Source: Candidatus Stahliibacteriota bacterium (GTDB taxonomy: Bacteria > Hydrothermota > Tepidihabitantia > B3-TA06). From it: a DNA stretch of 42,494 nt. This document shows positions 7,475 through 15,257 of this stretch, piece after piece. The stretch covers positions 1 to 42,494 of the forward strand of contig SOJW01000074.1 in NCBI GenBank assembly GCA_004375895.1, in the 5' to 3' direction. The notes under the pieces were generated by a model. It saw only the letters and a program-made list of their open reading frames with translations. It made no database searches and was not told the origin of the DNA. Position numbers and translations under genes: made by a program. Each line of letters begins with the position of its first letter. Within the stretch, counting starts at the first letter, position 1.

Positions 7475-8047
7475 CTATTTCTTTTTGGAGAGATTTTTGC
7501 TAGAGACGGAATCCGGGAACAGGAGATCGGATACCTCAAGGCTGAGCTGCTCGCCCAGCGCCTCGAACGCGGCGTCGATGCTGAAGTTCAGGTCCTTTGC
7601 CGGTGTCCGCAGGATCACGCCGCCCTTGATCGGTGCCTCATCCGCCTTCTTTGCCCAGACAGATTTTGCAAAACGCTTGCAGTCACTGGCAGAGAGCAGC
7701 ACCCGGGTTCGGCTGCCTTGTTCTGCAACGATCCTTGCAAGCAGGGTTTCATAGTTCCTGGATTTGGTGAACTTTTCTGCCGCTCGCTTCAGGGTCTCTT
7801 CTATCAGCTGGTGCTTTGCCGCAAGTATCTCCCGCCTTGCCGCCAGTCGTGCCTCTGAGAGTATCTCCCTCTTGAGACGTTCTTCTTCAGCCGCGGCAAG
7901 CCTTTTGGTCTCTTCTCTACAGGCCTTCTTGCGTTCTTCCTGCTCTGTCTCCAGCTTCTTTTGGCGTTCGGCAAACTCGGCCTGGATCTCGGCAACGCGT
8001 GCCTTTGCGTCAGCTTCTATCTTGGCGCTTACCTTGTCGCGAGGCAT
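7475..8047 (-). CDS. atpE: V-type ATPase subunit E (peripheral stalk)
   Basis: Peripheral-stalk subunit that, with the H/G subunit, clamps the catalytic head to subunit I. Residues about 5-110 are a long charged coiled coil with the family pattern EAEIQAEFAERQKKLE and ILSEARLAARREILAAKHQLIEETL. The C-terminal globular domain (about 115-180) has the KGGVIL motif seen as GGvvl/GGii in the family, then the NFSIDAAFEAL segment. At 190 aa it has the usual length. It follows subunit K by 3 nt with no clear ribosome site, so coupling is likely. It is the last gene of the operon here. Confidence 0.9.
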   Translation of the reverse strand: MPRDKVSAKIEADAKARVAEIQAEFAERQKKLETEQEERKKACREETKRLAAAEEERLKREILSEARLAARREILAAKHQLIEETLKRAAEKFTKSRNYETLLARIVAEQGSRTRVLLSASDCKRFAKSVWAKKADEAPIKGGVILRTPAKDLNFSIDAAFEALGEQLSLEVSDLLFPDSVSSKNLSKKK

Positions 8048-8050
8048 GGG

Positions 8051-8527
<477 letters not shown>

Positions 8528-10810
8528 CTAAATCCTCCTTGTAACTTTTACGTAGCGGGTTTTCAACTCAAATGGTTCAAATCTTGCCCCTCCGCCTGCA
8601 AAGAAGCGGGGGAAATACTCCACGTACTGCAGACGAAGGGTATGCACAAATCCGCTCAAGCCGCTTATCGCGAGGTTGTAGACGTGACCGATAACAAGTA
8701 CGACGAGCATGAGAATAACAGATACCACCGGGATTCCTGCAAGCATCCAGGCGATCTGGTTGAAGGCCATTGCGATCCCGGCGGTTACCATCCCTAAGGC
8801 CATCAGGCGAACGTAGGAGAGGATGATCCCCAGCACACCGGTTGTGTTGGAGTAGATGCTGTAAGCGCCCCATACGATGCGCGATGCCCAGCCCTTGAGA
8901 ACTGAGAATGTGAAGATCAGGTTGAGGACGAATACAGCGGCCAGGAATAGGTTAGCCTGAATCACCCCGGCTACGTATAGAATAATTGCCGCGAGTCCGA
9001 GCACGCCGAATATAACGCCTGCGGCGCGCATGGTCTTCTCCGAGAGTCCCTTGAAGACAGTGTAGAGCCAGAGTGCGGCGATGGTTCCAATGAGAAGCGC
9101 CTTGAGGATTATTCCCGGAAGCGCAAGCAAACCGAAGACCTTTGCTGCGGCAAGAAATGCTACGGTCATCACCGCCCACAGAAGTATGGCGCTTGTTACA
9201 GAGGTCGGGCCGGGACGATTGGATAGAACAAACGAGACAGCCAGACTCGCAATCACGACGATCAATAGCGGTGTGAAAAGAATCTTGGGCAGGATGCTCA
9301 TGGAGGTCGCAATCATCAATGGGATGCCGAGATAGATAAGGAACCATGGTAAAGTCTCAAACAAGGCAGAGCCGTAGTCTCTGGTTCTGATTCCGTCTAT
9401 TACATCAACCGCCATCCCGAACATCATCTGGAAGTAGCCAAGTCCAAGCGATATGTAGAAGAACGGCATGGGGTTCTTTAATGGGTCGAACCAGGTAAGC
9501 GCGTCGCGGAAACCCACGAGCCATGGGATCTCGAGCATATCGGGCATGTTGCCGAACCACGAACCCATGGCCGCACCGGTAAATATTGTCAGCACCCCTC
9601 CGTAGAAGAGTATCCAGATAAGGTTGTTTCGAATCCTGCGACCCCAGATAAGCCACGCGGTTACCGCGGCTATTACTATCCCGTATCCTGCGTCGCTAAT
9701 GCACAAAGCGAAGAAGAGGGCGAAGAATGGAGCCATGAGTGGTGTGGGATCGGCTTCGCGTCCGTTAGGGGTGCCGTACATGTTTAAGATCAGCTCGAAG
9801 GGTTTTAACCAGGGCGGATTGCGCAGGGCTACGGGCACCCGCTCGCCCTTCCTTGGTTTGATGCTGCGAACCTCACTCGCCTCGAAACCTGCCACAATCT
9901 CTTTAAGTCTCTTGCGATCAGAGCTGCGTATCCAGCCTTCGATTAGCCCTGCCTTCTCGGTGGCAAGCATCTTTTCGTGCTGCTCGCGTATCAAACCCTC
10001 GTTTCCGTAGAGGTCGAGTGCTGTTTGGAATCCTGAAAGCTCGGCGCTCATCTCGCGAGCCTGGGATGTCAATTTTTCCCTATCTGAGCCTATCTTTGCC
10101 AGAAGTTTCCTTCTTACTTTGATTTCCTCGGCCGGGGGTTTTGCGAACCCTGAAAGCTGGATCATCTTGACGCCGGTTGCCTTGAGCGTATCCTCGACGG
10201 CTTCTTCTTCGTTGGTTGGGAAAAGTATCACCGCGTACTCGGTCTCGCCCTCCCGCCTTACGGTCTCATAGTTTGCCGTTAGAGATTTGATAGATTTGAC
10301 GAACGCTTCTTTCTCCTCCTTGCTGGATACGAAGACGAAACGAGCGTGGGTTTGTTTTAGGTTCGTATATTCACAAGGCGGGTGCTTCATGGGTCTCCAG
10401 GGGGTAAGAGTTTCAAGCTCTGCGTGGAGCTGTCGTTCCTCGGTCTCCAGCCGGGAGGCGGCTTGGCTTAATTGGGAGACTCGCTTCAGCTTGATCGGAA
10501 GATCCAACTCATCAACCCGGCGGCGGAACTCTTCTGCAGGAAGTGAAGGCTTGCCCGCAAAAACTCCACCCTTGCGCTTCTGTGCGTATCCTGAAAGGAA
10601 GCCTATCGCCTGATTCAGACCAACGAGGGTTTGCTTGAGCTCTGCCTCACCGGCATCAGGGGCAACGGTCTCGGGTTGTTTTTTCTCTGGCTTTTCTTCT
10701 TCAAACTTCGAGATGTGAAGAATCCCCTCCTCCTGCAGTCTGCGGAGCAACTCATCCCTTTCATCAAGATGGGTCGCTATGAGTATTTTTTCTACCCTTG
10801 CTGTTCCCAC
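8528..10810 (-). CDS. atpI: V-type ATPase subunit I (membrane stator)
   Basis: Equivalent of eukaryotic subunit a. It provides the ion half-channels beside the K ring. Residues 1-330 form the cytoplasmic arm with coiled-coil hairpins, starting GTARVEKILIATHLDERDELLRRLQEEGILH. From about residue 345 there are seven to eight membrane helices, including FALFFALCISDAGYG, FFYISLGLGYFQMMFG, YVRLMALGMVTAGIAMAFN (with the essential Arg) and IGHVYNLAISGLSGFVHTLRLQYVEYFPRFF. At 760 aa it is somewhat longer than the common 640-660. It overlaps the preceding H/G gene by 19 nt. Confidence 0.95.
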   Translation of the reverse strand: MGTARVEKILIATHLDERDELLRRLQEEGILHISKFEEEKPEKKQPETVAPDAGEAELKQTLVGLNQAIGFLSGYAQKRKGGVFAGKPSLPAEEFRRRVDELDLPIKLKRVSQLSQAASRLETEERQLHAELETLTPWRPMKHPPCEYTNLKQTHARFVFVSSKEEKEAFVKSIKSLTANYETVRREGETEYAVILFPTNEEEAVEDTLKATGVKMIQLSGFAKPPAEEIKVRRKLLAKIGSDREKLTSQAREMSAELSGFQTALDLYGNEGLIREQHEKMLATEKAGLIEGWIRSSDRKRLKEIVAGFEASEVRSIKPRKGERVPVALRNPPWLKPFELILNMYGTPNGREADPTPLMAPFFALFFALCISDAGYGIVIAAVTAWLIWGRRIRNNLIWILFYGGVLTIFTGAAMGSWFGNMPDMLEIPWLVGFRDALTWFDPLKNPMPFFYISLGLGYFQMMFGMAVDVIDGIRTRDYGSALFETLPWFLIYLGIPLMIATSMSILPKILFTPLLIVVIASLAVSFVLSNRPGPTSVTSAILLWAVMTVAFLAAAKVFGLLALPGIILKALLIGTIAALWLYTVFKGLSEKTMRAAGVIFGVLGLAAIILYVAGVIQANLFLAAVFVLNLIFTFSVLKGWASRIVWGAYSIYSNTTGVLGIILSYVRLMALGMVTAGIAMAFNQIAWMLAGIPVVSVILMLVVLVIGHVYNLAISGLSGFVHTLRLQYVEYFPRFFAGGGARFEPFELKTRYVKVTRRI

Positions 10811-11121
10811 AGTTCCAGGACTTTCTTCTGGGCGTGGTCTGCCGCTTGGTTGATCTTTGGTGCAGCCTTCTTGCGCAAGCTGTTTGCTTGTTTCTTTGCC
10901 TCAGCCCCTATTGTCTTGGCTTCTTTAAGTGCTTCCTCGCGAGTGCGCTGTCTCGTTTGAGCCAGGGTTTCTTCTCGCTTTAGAGCGAGCTTTGCGCTTT
11001 CCTTCTCGTGCTTTGCGGCAAGTTCTGCAAGTTCCTTTTGCCCCTGCTCCCCTGCGTCCGCAATCATCCTGGCCGCTTCCTTTTCAGCCTGGCGGATTTC
11101 CTTTAAGAGATCCTGTTTCAA
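10792..11121 (-). CDS. V-type ATPase H/G-like peripheral-stalk coiled-coil protein
   Basis: Small (109 aa) protein that is almost entirely an Ala/Lys/Glu-rich coiled coil (DLLKEIRQAEKEAARMIADAG start), as in archaeal AhaH / Thermus-type subunit G. It pairs with subunit E in the peripheral stalk; this is inferred from the first position in the operon and the coiled coil. Start choice: AGGAG at 11128-11132 abuts a TTG at 11127 but is 6 nt from the TTG at 11121, so the latter is preferred. The predicted transcript starts near 11132, so the ribosome site sits at the very 5' end. Confidence 0.82.
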   Translation of the reverse strand: MKQDLLKEIRQAEKEAARMIADAGEQGQKELAELAAKHEKESAKLALKREETLAQTRQRTREEALKEAKTIGAEAKKQANSLRKKAAPKINQAADHAQKKVLELWEQQG

Positions 11122-11138
11122 GGTCAACTCCTGCGCGA

Positions 11139-11166
11139 ATTATACAGTGTGCTCCTGGAGTGTCAA
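11139..11166 (-). promoter_or_regulatory. Promoter of the V-ATPase H-I-K-E operon
   Basis: Perfect TTGACA (11161-11166) and perfect TATAAT (11139-11144), 16-bp spacer, minus strand. Divergent from the isomerase promoter, the two -35 boxes lying 19 bp apart. Confidence 0.88.
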
Positions 11167-11185
11167 GCTAATGAGGTTTAATGAC

Positions 11186-11213
11186 TTGACCTTTTGGGGT
11201 TCCTATGTATCAT
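11186..11213 (+). promoter_or_regulatory. Promoter of the tandem isomerase genes
   Basis: TTGACC (11186-11191) and TATCAT (11208-11213), 16-bp spacer. The leader carries AAAGGAGG before the ATG at 11235. Confidence 0.65.
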
Positions 11214-11234
11214 CACCAAACCAAAGGAGGCTCT

Positions 11235-11900
11235 ATGAAGAAGACAATCGGTGTTTTACTGACGGGTATTCTTGCCGTTGCCATGATCTATTGTAGCAAG
11301 GCGGAGAAAAAGGAGGAGCCCAAACAGGAACCGTTGCCGCCACCAACCGTTACTAAAGCGGAGCCCGGTCCTTTCGGGATCACGCGCCACCTGTGGGATT
11401 CTACGGCTACCCCGCAGGATCGCATTGAGGTTGCACTTGCCGTTAAGGATGAGGATATCGAGCTCCAGGGCAACGAGAAGGCCACTATCGAGACGAACAA
11501 GGGAGCGATTGTGGTTAAGCTTTACTCGAAGGATGCACCGAAGACGGTGCGTAATTTCATAAGACTTGCAGAGAGCGGTTTCTACGACGGTCTTATCTGG
11601 CATCGCTACGAGCCGGGCTTTGTGATCCAGGGCGGCGATCCGCTCGGCAGTGGATCGGGCAACCCCGGGTACAATATTGCCTTCGAACACAACAACCGCA
11701 AGCACGAACTCGGTGCCGTGGGTATGGCTCGCGGTCAGGACCTTAACTCGGCATCCTGCCAGTTTTACTTCTGCCTGGCACCCCAGCCAGGGCTTGACGG
11801 CAACTACGTGGTTTTCGCAAAGACCGTCGAAGGCATGGATGTGGTCAATGAACTCCGCCGCGGCGACACCATCGTAAAGATAACGATCTCAAGGGACTGA
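11235..11900 (+). CDS. Cyclophilin-type peptidyl-prolyl isomerase, probable lipoprotein (first of tandem pair)
   Basis: Cyclophilin fold, catalysing cis-trans isomerisation of prolyl bonds. The core from about residue 80 shows [50 protein letters not shown] (with the catalytic Arg and the FxxQGGDP motif), [15 protein letters not shown] and [18 protein letters not shown]. The N-terminus is a lipoprotein-like signal ([22 protein letters not shown]), though Tyr before the Cys is atypical for a lipobox. A charged Pro/Glu linker of about 50 residues follows. Probably acts in the periplasm on envelope proteins. The ATG at 11235 follows AAAGGAGG; an in-frame upstream ATG overlaps the promoter and is rejected. 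The second copy starts 4 nt after the stop. Confidence 0.92.
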   Translation: MKKTIGVLLTGILAVAMIYCSKAEKKEEPKQEPLPPPTVTKAEPGPFGITRHLWDSTATPQDRIEVALAVKDEDIELQGNEKATIETNKGAIVVKLYSKDAPKTVRNFIRLAESGFYDGLIWHRYEPGFVIQGGDPLGSGSGNPGYNIAFEHNNRKHELGAVGMARGQDLNSASCQFYFCLAPQPGLDGNYVVFAKTVEGMDVVNELRRGDTIVKITISRD

Positions 11901-11904
11901 GGTC

Positions 11905-12522
11905 ATGAAGCTTGTTCGCCTCGCCGGATTCACGTCCCTGGTTCTGCTTGCAGGACTTGCGTGTGTTAAGGCGGTTCAGCCTTCGATACCCGATACCTAC
12001 AACCTTTCTGCCAAGGAGAGGGTGGGGCTTGCGCTTCGCGTGAAAAGCAATCCGGTCAAGCTCACCGGGAACGAGTGCGCTGTGGTTGAGACCAACAAGG
12101 GAAGCCTTACGTTCAAGCTCTATTCAATGGAGGCGCCGAACACTGTTCGCAACTTCATCAGGCTGGCAGATGCGGGTTTCTACGACGGCCTCATCTGGCA
12201 CCGCTACGAGCCGGGCTTTGTGATTCAGGGCGGCGATCCTCTGGGCACGGGCTACGGCGGCCCAGGCTACACCATAGACTACGAGGAAAGCGGTCGTTCT
12301 CATATTAAGGGTGCAGTCGGCATGGCCCGCGGCCCTGACCGCAACTCCGCGTCGTGCCAGTTCTACATCTGCCTTGAGCCGGCGCCTAGCCTTGACGGCA
12401 ACTACTGCGTATTCGGTCTGGTGATTGAAGGTATGGACGTGGTGATACAGTTGCGTAACGGCAACGAAGAGGAGGGTATTCCTCCGGACACCATCCGCCG
12501 CATCACTATCACCCACCCGTAA
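11905..12522 (+). CDS. Cyclophilin-type peptidyl-prolyl isomerase, lipoprotein (second of tandem pair)
   Basis: Tandem paralogue of the upstream gene. It shares the core ([63 protein letters not shown]) but has a different leader. Residues 1-20 give a good lipobox (LAGLAC), so the mature protein is probably lipid-anchored. 205 aa. The linker between anchor and domain is shorter than in the first copy, so the two may work at different distances from the membrane. The stop codon TAA (12520-12522) lies inside the first unit of a CCGTAACACACC tandem repeat. Confidence 0.93.
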   Translation: MKLVRLAGFTSLVLLAGLACVKAVQPSIPDTYNLSAKERVGLALRVKSNPVKLTGNECAVVETNKGSLTFKLYSMEAPNTVRNFIRLADAGFYDGLIWHRYEPGFVIQGGDPLGTGYGGPGYTIDYEESGRSHIKGAVGMARGPDRNSASCQFYICLEPAPSLDGNYCVFGLVIEGMDVVIQLRNGNEEEGIPPDTIRRITITHP

Positions 12523-12567
12523 CACACCACGTAACACACCCCGTAACACACCCCGTAACACACCACG
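12516..12567 (+). repeat. CCCGTAACACACC tandem repeat
   Basis: Four consecutive units of about 13 bp (CCCGTAACACACC with small changes). The first unit supplies the stop codon of the second isomerase gene. Related arrays occur at 16068-16099 and 19024-19055 (reverse orientation, 8-bp unit), 28712-28745 (coding), 30323-30361 and 33217-33232. Confidence 0.85.
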
Positions 12568-12663
12568 CCGTTGCCTTGCAACGCCGCAGTGACCCCGGAA
12601 GAGATTAAGGGCACGCCTTACGGTTGAATATCACTAAGATTGCGATGGAAGAGATTATCAGGG

Positions 12664-12834
12664 TTATGGAAGTTGGAGATAGTTCTTGAATTGATTGTAT
12701 TCTACCTCTAAGACCGTGTTCGTTGTTAGGTTTAATCGCCAAGCGCCGGTGGGTAAGAAACTGCCGTCCCTTCTTTTGAAAACAACTTGAACAGCCGGGA
12801 CGTAATCCTGATCACCTGATACGATAAGCTCGTA
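12664..12834 (-). pseudogene. C-terminal remnant of a NYN/LabA-like PIN-domain gene
   Basis: The minus strand is open for about 55 codons to a TAA at 12664. It reads LIVSGDQDYVPAVQVVFKR..., which matches the conserved SGDxDFxP strand of NYN-domain (LabA-like) RNases, including a catalytic-type Asp pair. The N-terminal two thirds are missing: the frame runs straight into the end of a 100-bp repeat element (12826-12925). I read it as a gene truncated at a repeat boundary. No start codon or ribosome site is visible. Confidence 0.55.
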
Positions 12835-12925
12835 GGGGCCGACTTTGGCGATCAGACGCCGCTACGCGTCAAGTCGGCCCGATTAAATCATGCGGGCGCA
12901 CCTAAAGGTACGCCCCTACGAATCT
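12826..12925 (+). repeat. 100-bp MITE-like element, copy 1
   Basis: Begins AAGCTCGTAGGGG and ends CCCCTACGAATCT, so it has near-complementary 13-bp ends. Inside are two stem-loops, one built on GGGCCGACTT/AAGTCGGCCC and one on ACCTAAAGGT. Near-identical copies lie at 14474-14573 and 14932-15031. No coding capacity. Confidence 0.85.
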
Positions 12926-13002
12926 CCTCAAGGTGTTCTTAAGAGAAGTTCACATACGCGGCTGGGGCTTTCTCTCATAAGAGTCTATTTGTTTCCTTTT
13001 AC
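12926..13002 (-). other. Possible 3'-end remnant of a third barrel-like paralogue
   Basis: On the minus strand near 12945-12975 a short frame reads APAAYVNFS followed by TAA. It resembles the C-termini LAAYVSF and VAVYVNF of the proteins ending at 15258 and 18628, and the flanking bases (AGAAGTTCACATACGCGGC) also resemble the DNA at 18631. The match is too short to be secure. Confidence 0.25.
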
Positions 13003-13031
13003 TTGACAACGTCCGTGTTTCCGATTACACT
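13003..13031 (+). promoter_or_regulatory. Promoter of the PQQ-propeller gene
   Basis: TTGACA (13003-13008) and TACACT (13026-13031), spacer 17 bp. The predicted leader of about 100 nt contains a short translated-looking upstream reading frame. Confidence 0.65.
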
Positions 13032-13062
13032 CAACATAAGGCAGTATCAAGGAGGAAACTTG

Positions 13063-13140
13063 ATGGTTGCGTTGCCAGTCCGCCCTGCCAGGGCTTTGAT
13101 AAAAATCCTTCAACACCAACACAATGAGGAGGAAAGATGA
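13063..13140 (+). CDS. 25-codon upstream reading frame (possible leader peptide)
   Basis: An AAGGAGG at 13049-13055 precedes an ATG at 13063. The 25-codon frame (MVALPVRPARALIKILQ...) ends in a TGA that overlaps the ATG of the propeller gene (ATGA at 13137-13140). The downstream gene has its own GAGGAGG within the end of this frame. The layout is that of a translationally coupled leader peptide. It could also be chance, since the peptide has no recognisable similarity. Confidence 0.4.
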   Translation: MVALPVRPARALIKILQHQHNEEER

Positions 13141-14234
13141 AAAAATCACTGCTTATCCTGTTAGGCACAGCGCTCGCTCTGGGGCTGCTTACCTGTCAGA
13201 GACCGGGCAAGCTCAAGTGGCAATGCGAGCTTGGTGATGAGGTGAGAACCCCGGTGATAGGTAAAGACGGGACGATCTACGTTACCGCTGTGGACAACTT
13301 CCTTTACGCCATCTCCCGTTCAGGGAAGGTCAAATGGAAATACAAGATCGAGTATGGTGTGCATGCACCGGCAATCGATGCCAAGGGGACGATCTACGTT
13401 GCGGCGAACGACAAGAACCTGTATGCGTTTACCCCCAAAGGCGAGCTCAAGTGGAAGTTCAAGACCAAGGGAATGGCGTTCACCCCTGCGTTCGGTTCAG
13501 AGGTGACGATCTACTTCGGCTCGTTTGACCTTTACCTTTATGAGGTTACCCCCAAAGGCGAACTCAAGTGGAAGTACAGGACCGGCGATTTCATAGCGAC
13601 TACCCCTGCGATTGGTGTAGATGGGACGATTTACGTCAGCTCGGAGGACAATTGCATCTATGCCCTTACCCCGGACGGCAAGCGCAAGTGGAGATACTGG
13701 ACCAGGAACTGGGTGCGGGCCTCCCCTGCGATTGGCATGGACGGAACCATCTACTGCGGGTCCAGGGACGGCTACCTTTACGCACTTAGCCCTTCAGGCG
13801 AGCTAAAGTGGAAGTTCAAGACCGACTATGAGATATGGTCTTCCTGTGCGGTGGCCAAAGACGGCACGATCTACTTCGGGTCTGCTGACAACAACCTCTA
13901 CGCGCTCACCCCGGAGGGGGAAGTCAAGTGGCAATACGAGACAAAGGGTGACGTAAACATCGGCCCGACAATCGGCTCGGACGGAACAATCTACTTCGGC
14001 TCGCCCGATCACAACGTCTATGCGCTTGATCCCTCAGGTAAGCTTAAGTGGACATACGAAGCTGACGGAGAGATATATTCTTCACTCGCGCTCGCTGACG
14101 ACGGAACGATCTACTTCGGGGCGGATGACAAGAATCTCTACGCGATTACCAGCAAATCCAAGGGATTGGCTTTATCGTCATGGCCCAAGTATCGCCATGA
14201 CAACAGGAACTCAGGAAACATAAGGACAAGGTAG
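13137..14234 (+). CDS. Eight-bladed PQQ-like beta-propeller lipoprotein
   Basis: 365 aa. A lipoprotein signal (MKKSLLILLGTALALGLLTC) is followed by eight repeats of about 38-40 residues with the pattern DGTIYFGSxDxNLYALTPxGELKWKY, the PQQ / outer-membrane BamB-like propeller motif. GTIY or TIY occurs eight times, so a full eight-bladed disc is expected. There is no catalytic dehydrogenase domain, so it is more likely a binding or scaffold protein at the envelope than a quinoprotein enzyme. The C-terminal tail WPKYRHDNRNSGN is common in such proteins. The repeats are very regular at the DNA level, suggesting recent internal duplication. Confidence 0.9.
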   Translation: MKKSLLILLGTALALGLLTCQRPGKLKWQCELGDEVRTPVIGKDGTIYVTAVDNFLYAISRSGKVKWKYKIEYGVHAPAIDAKGTIYVAANDKNLYAFTPKGELKWKFKTKGMAFTPAFGSEVTIYFGSFDLYLYEVTPKGELKWKYRTGDFIATTPAIGVDGTIYVSSEDNCIYALTPDGKRKWRYWTRNWVRASPAIGMDGTIYCGSRDGYLYALSPSGELKWKFKTDYEIWSSCAVAKDGTIYFGSADNNLYALTPEGEVKWQYETKGDVNIGPTIGSDGTIYFGSPDHNVYALDPSGKLKWTYEADGEIYSSLALADDGTIYFGADDKNLYAITSKSKGLALSSWPKYRHDNRNSGNIRTR

Positions 14235-14249
14235 AAGCCTTTTAAGAAA

Positions 14250-14277
14250 ACCAGAGAGGGCTTCGGCCCTCTCTGGT
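14250..14277. terminator. Hairpin terminator after the propeller gene
   Basis: 12-bp stem ACCAGAGAGGGC / GCCCTCTCTGGT with a TTCG tetraloop, 15 nt after the stop codon. The T-tract is better on the minus-strand side (TTTTCTTAAAA), so termination of the plus transcript is probable, not certain. Confidence 0.7.
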
Positions 14278-14324
14278 ATCCATGTAGTGCGAACCTTAAG
14301 GTTCGCCAGCGAGGCTTACGTATT

Positions 14325-14473
14325 TTAAGGGGCGAAAATATCGAGTGCTTTTCGGAAAAGATCAGGATTGTGTTGAGCAAGATTTGGATTGTGGTTTCTA
14401 ATCACTTCCAGCATGTGGATATTCTTTTTATCGCAGTCTCCTTGGAACATAATAAACCCGATTATCGAATCAT
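14325..14473 (-). pseudogene. C-terminal remnant of an unidentified gene cut by a repeat element
   Basis: The minus strand is open for 48 codons to a TAA at 14325, reading DSIIGFIMFQGDCDKKN... and ending ALDIFAP. The frame has no start and abuts the left end of the 100-bp element at 14474. I do not recognise the family. The arrangement matches the NYN remnant beside copy 1. The rest of the 383-nt gap before 14618 holds only the terminator and the repeat. Confidence 0.35.
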
Positions 14474-14573
14474 AAGCTCGTAGGGGCCGACTTTGGCGAT
14501 CAGACGCCGCTACGCGTCAAGTCGGCCCGATTAAATCATGCGTGCGCACCTAAAGGTACGCCCCTACGAATCT
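14474..14573 (+). repeat. 100-bp MITE-like element, copy 2
   Basis: Same ends and internal stem-loops as copy 1, differing at very few positions. It lies upstream of two tiny genes, with copy 3 directly behind them in the same orientation. Confidence 0.85.
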
Positions 14574-14617
14574 TGCGGTGCTTGTATTAATTGTATTTTC
14601 TTTAGTAGGAGGTTTTA

Positions 14618-14779
14618 ATGCCTGATCAAGACAAGCCTAAAGAGCCGTCAGGTAAGCCGGATAAACCTTTGCCAACTCCTAAGCCCAATCCGGATGCTGA
14701 TAATCCTACTTCGAGACGTCCCGAGCCACCATCTGAGCGATCCTCTTCTTCGACACCTAACCATACGAAAGAAGGTTAA
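14618..14779 (+). CDS. Tiny Pro/Ser-rich disordered protein A
   Basis: 53 aa, unrecognised. It starts at an ATG with TAGGAGG 5 nt upstream, a convincing ribosome site. The composition is Pro, Lys, Asp and Ser with no hydrophobic core, so it is predicted disordered. Its centre (KPLPTPKPNPDAD) aligns with QPVPTPRPNPNGDD of the next gene, which starts 1 nt after this stop. The two are tandem paralogues, which supports both being real genes. No signal peptide or membrane segment. Confidence 0.55.
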   Translation: MPDQDKPKEPSGKPDKPLPTPKPNPDADNPTSRRPEPPSERSSSSTPNHTKEG

Positions 14780-14780
14780 A

Positions 14781-14933
14781 ATGCCAGAAAAAGAAAAATC
14801 TGAGAACGGTTCTCAAAAACACAAACAGCCTGTGCCAACTCCAAGACCTAATCCTAATGGAGATGATGTTCATAAATACTCACGGGATCCGAAAGAAAAC
14901 CGTTCGGAGAAGATGATCAAAAGGAATAAGTAA
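14781..14933 (+). CDS. Tiny Pro/Lys-rich disordered protein B
   Basis: 50 aa, unrecognised. The ATG at 14781 is preceded by GAAGG inside the end of gene A. It shares the PxPTPxPNP core with protein A and has a strongly basic C-terminus (EKMIKRNK). Its stop codon overlaps the first bases of repeat copy 3. Function unknown; a nucleic-acid- or surface-binding peptide is possible from charge alone. Confidence 0.55.
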   Translation: MPEKEKSENGSQKHKQPVPTPRPNPNGDDVHKYSRDPKENRSEKMIKRNK

Positions 14934-15031
14934 GCTCGTAGGGGCCGACTTTGGCGATCAGACGCCGCTACGCGTCAAGTCGGCCCGATTAAATCATGCG
15001 GGTGCACCTAAAGGTACGCCCCTACGAATCT
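14932..15031 (+). repeat. 100-bp MITE-like element, copy 3
   Basis: Third near-identical copy, beginning at the stop codon of protein B. With copy 2 it brackets the two tiny genes as direct repeats. Confidence 0.85.
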
Positions 15032-15125
15032 TTTTAACCCCAGACGTCTGCTACGCAACCGCACCATCATTTTAAAATTTGCATTTTGCAATTTGATATT
15101 TGCAATTGCGACGCAGTCGCGTCCC

Positions 15126-15169
15126 TGTCCACCTTTTGTCCATCTTCTGACCACCTTTTGACCAGCTTT
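15126..15169 (-). repeat. Four units of an 11-bp tandem repeat
   Basis: Read on the minus strand, four consecutive units of AAAGCTGGTCA / AAAGGTGGACA type. The same unit forms a longer array at 24108-24243 on the plus strand. The remainder of 14934-15257 contains repeat copy 3 and AT-rich sequence with no gene. Confidence 0.75.
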
Positions 15170-15257
15170 TTTGTGACGAGTGCGATATAACTCTGACGAG
15201 TTTGTGGCACGTCTGCAAAGATTCGTAACACAAACCTCTTTTAATCTCAGGTTTTTC

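Noticed and set aside
12516-12567. CRISPR-like short repeats
   Set aside because: Units are about 13 bp in direct tandem without unique spacers; no cas genes in the window.
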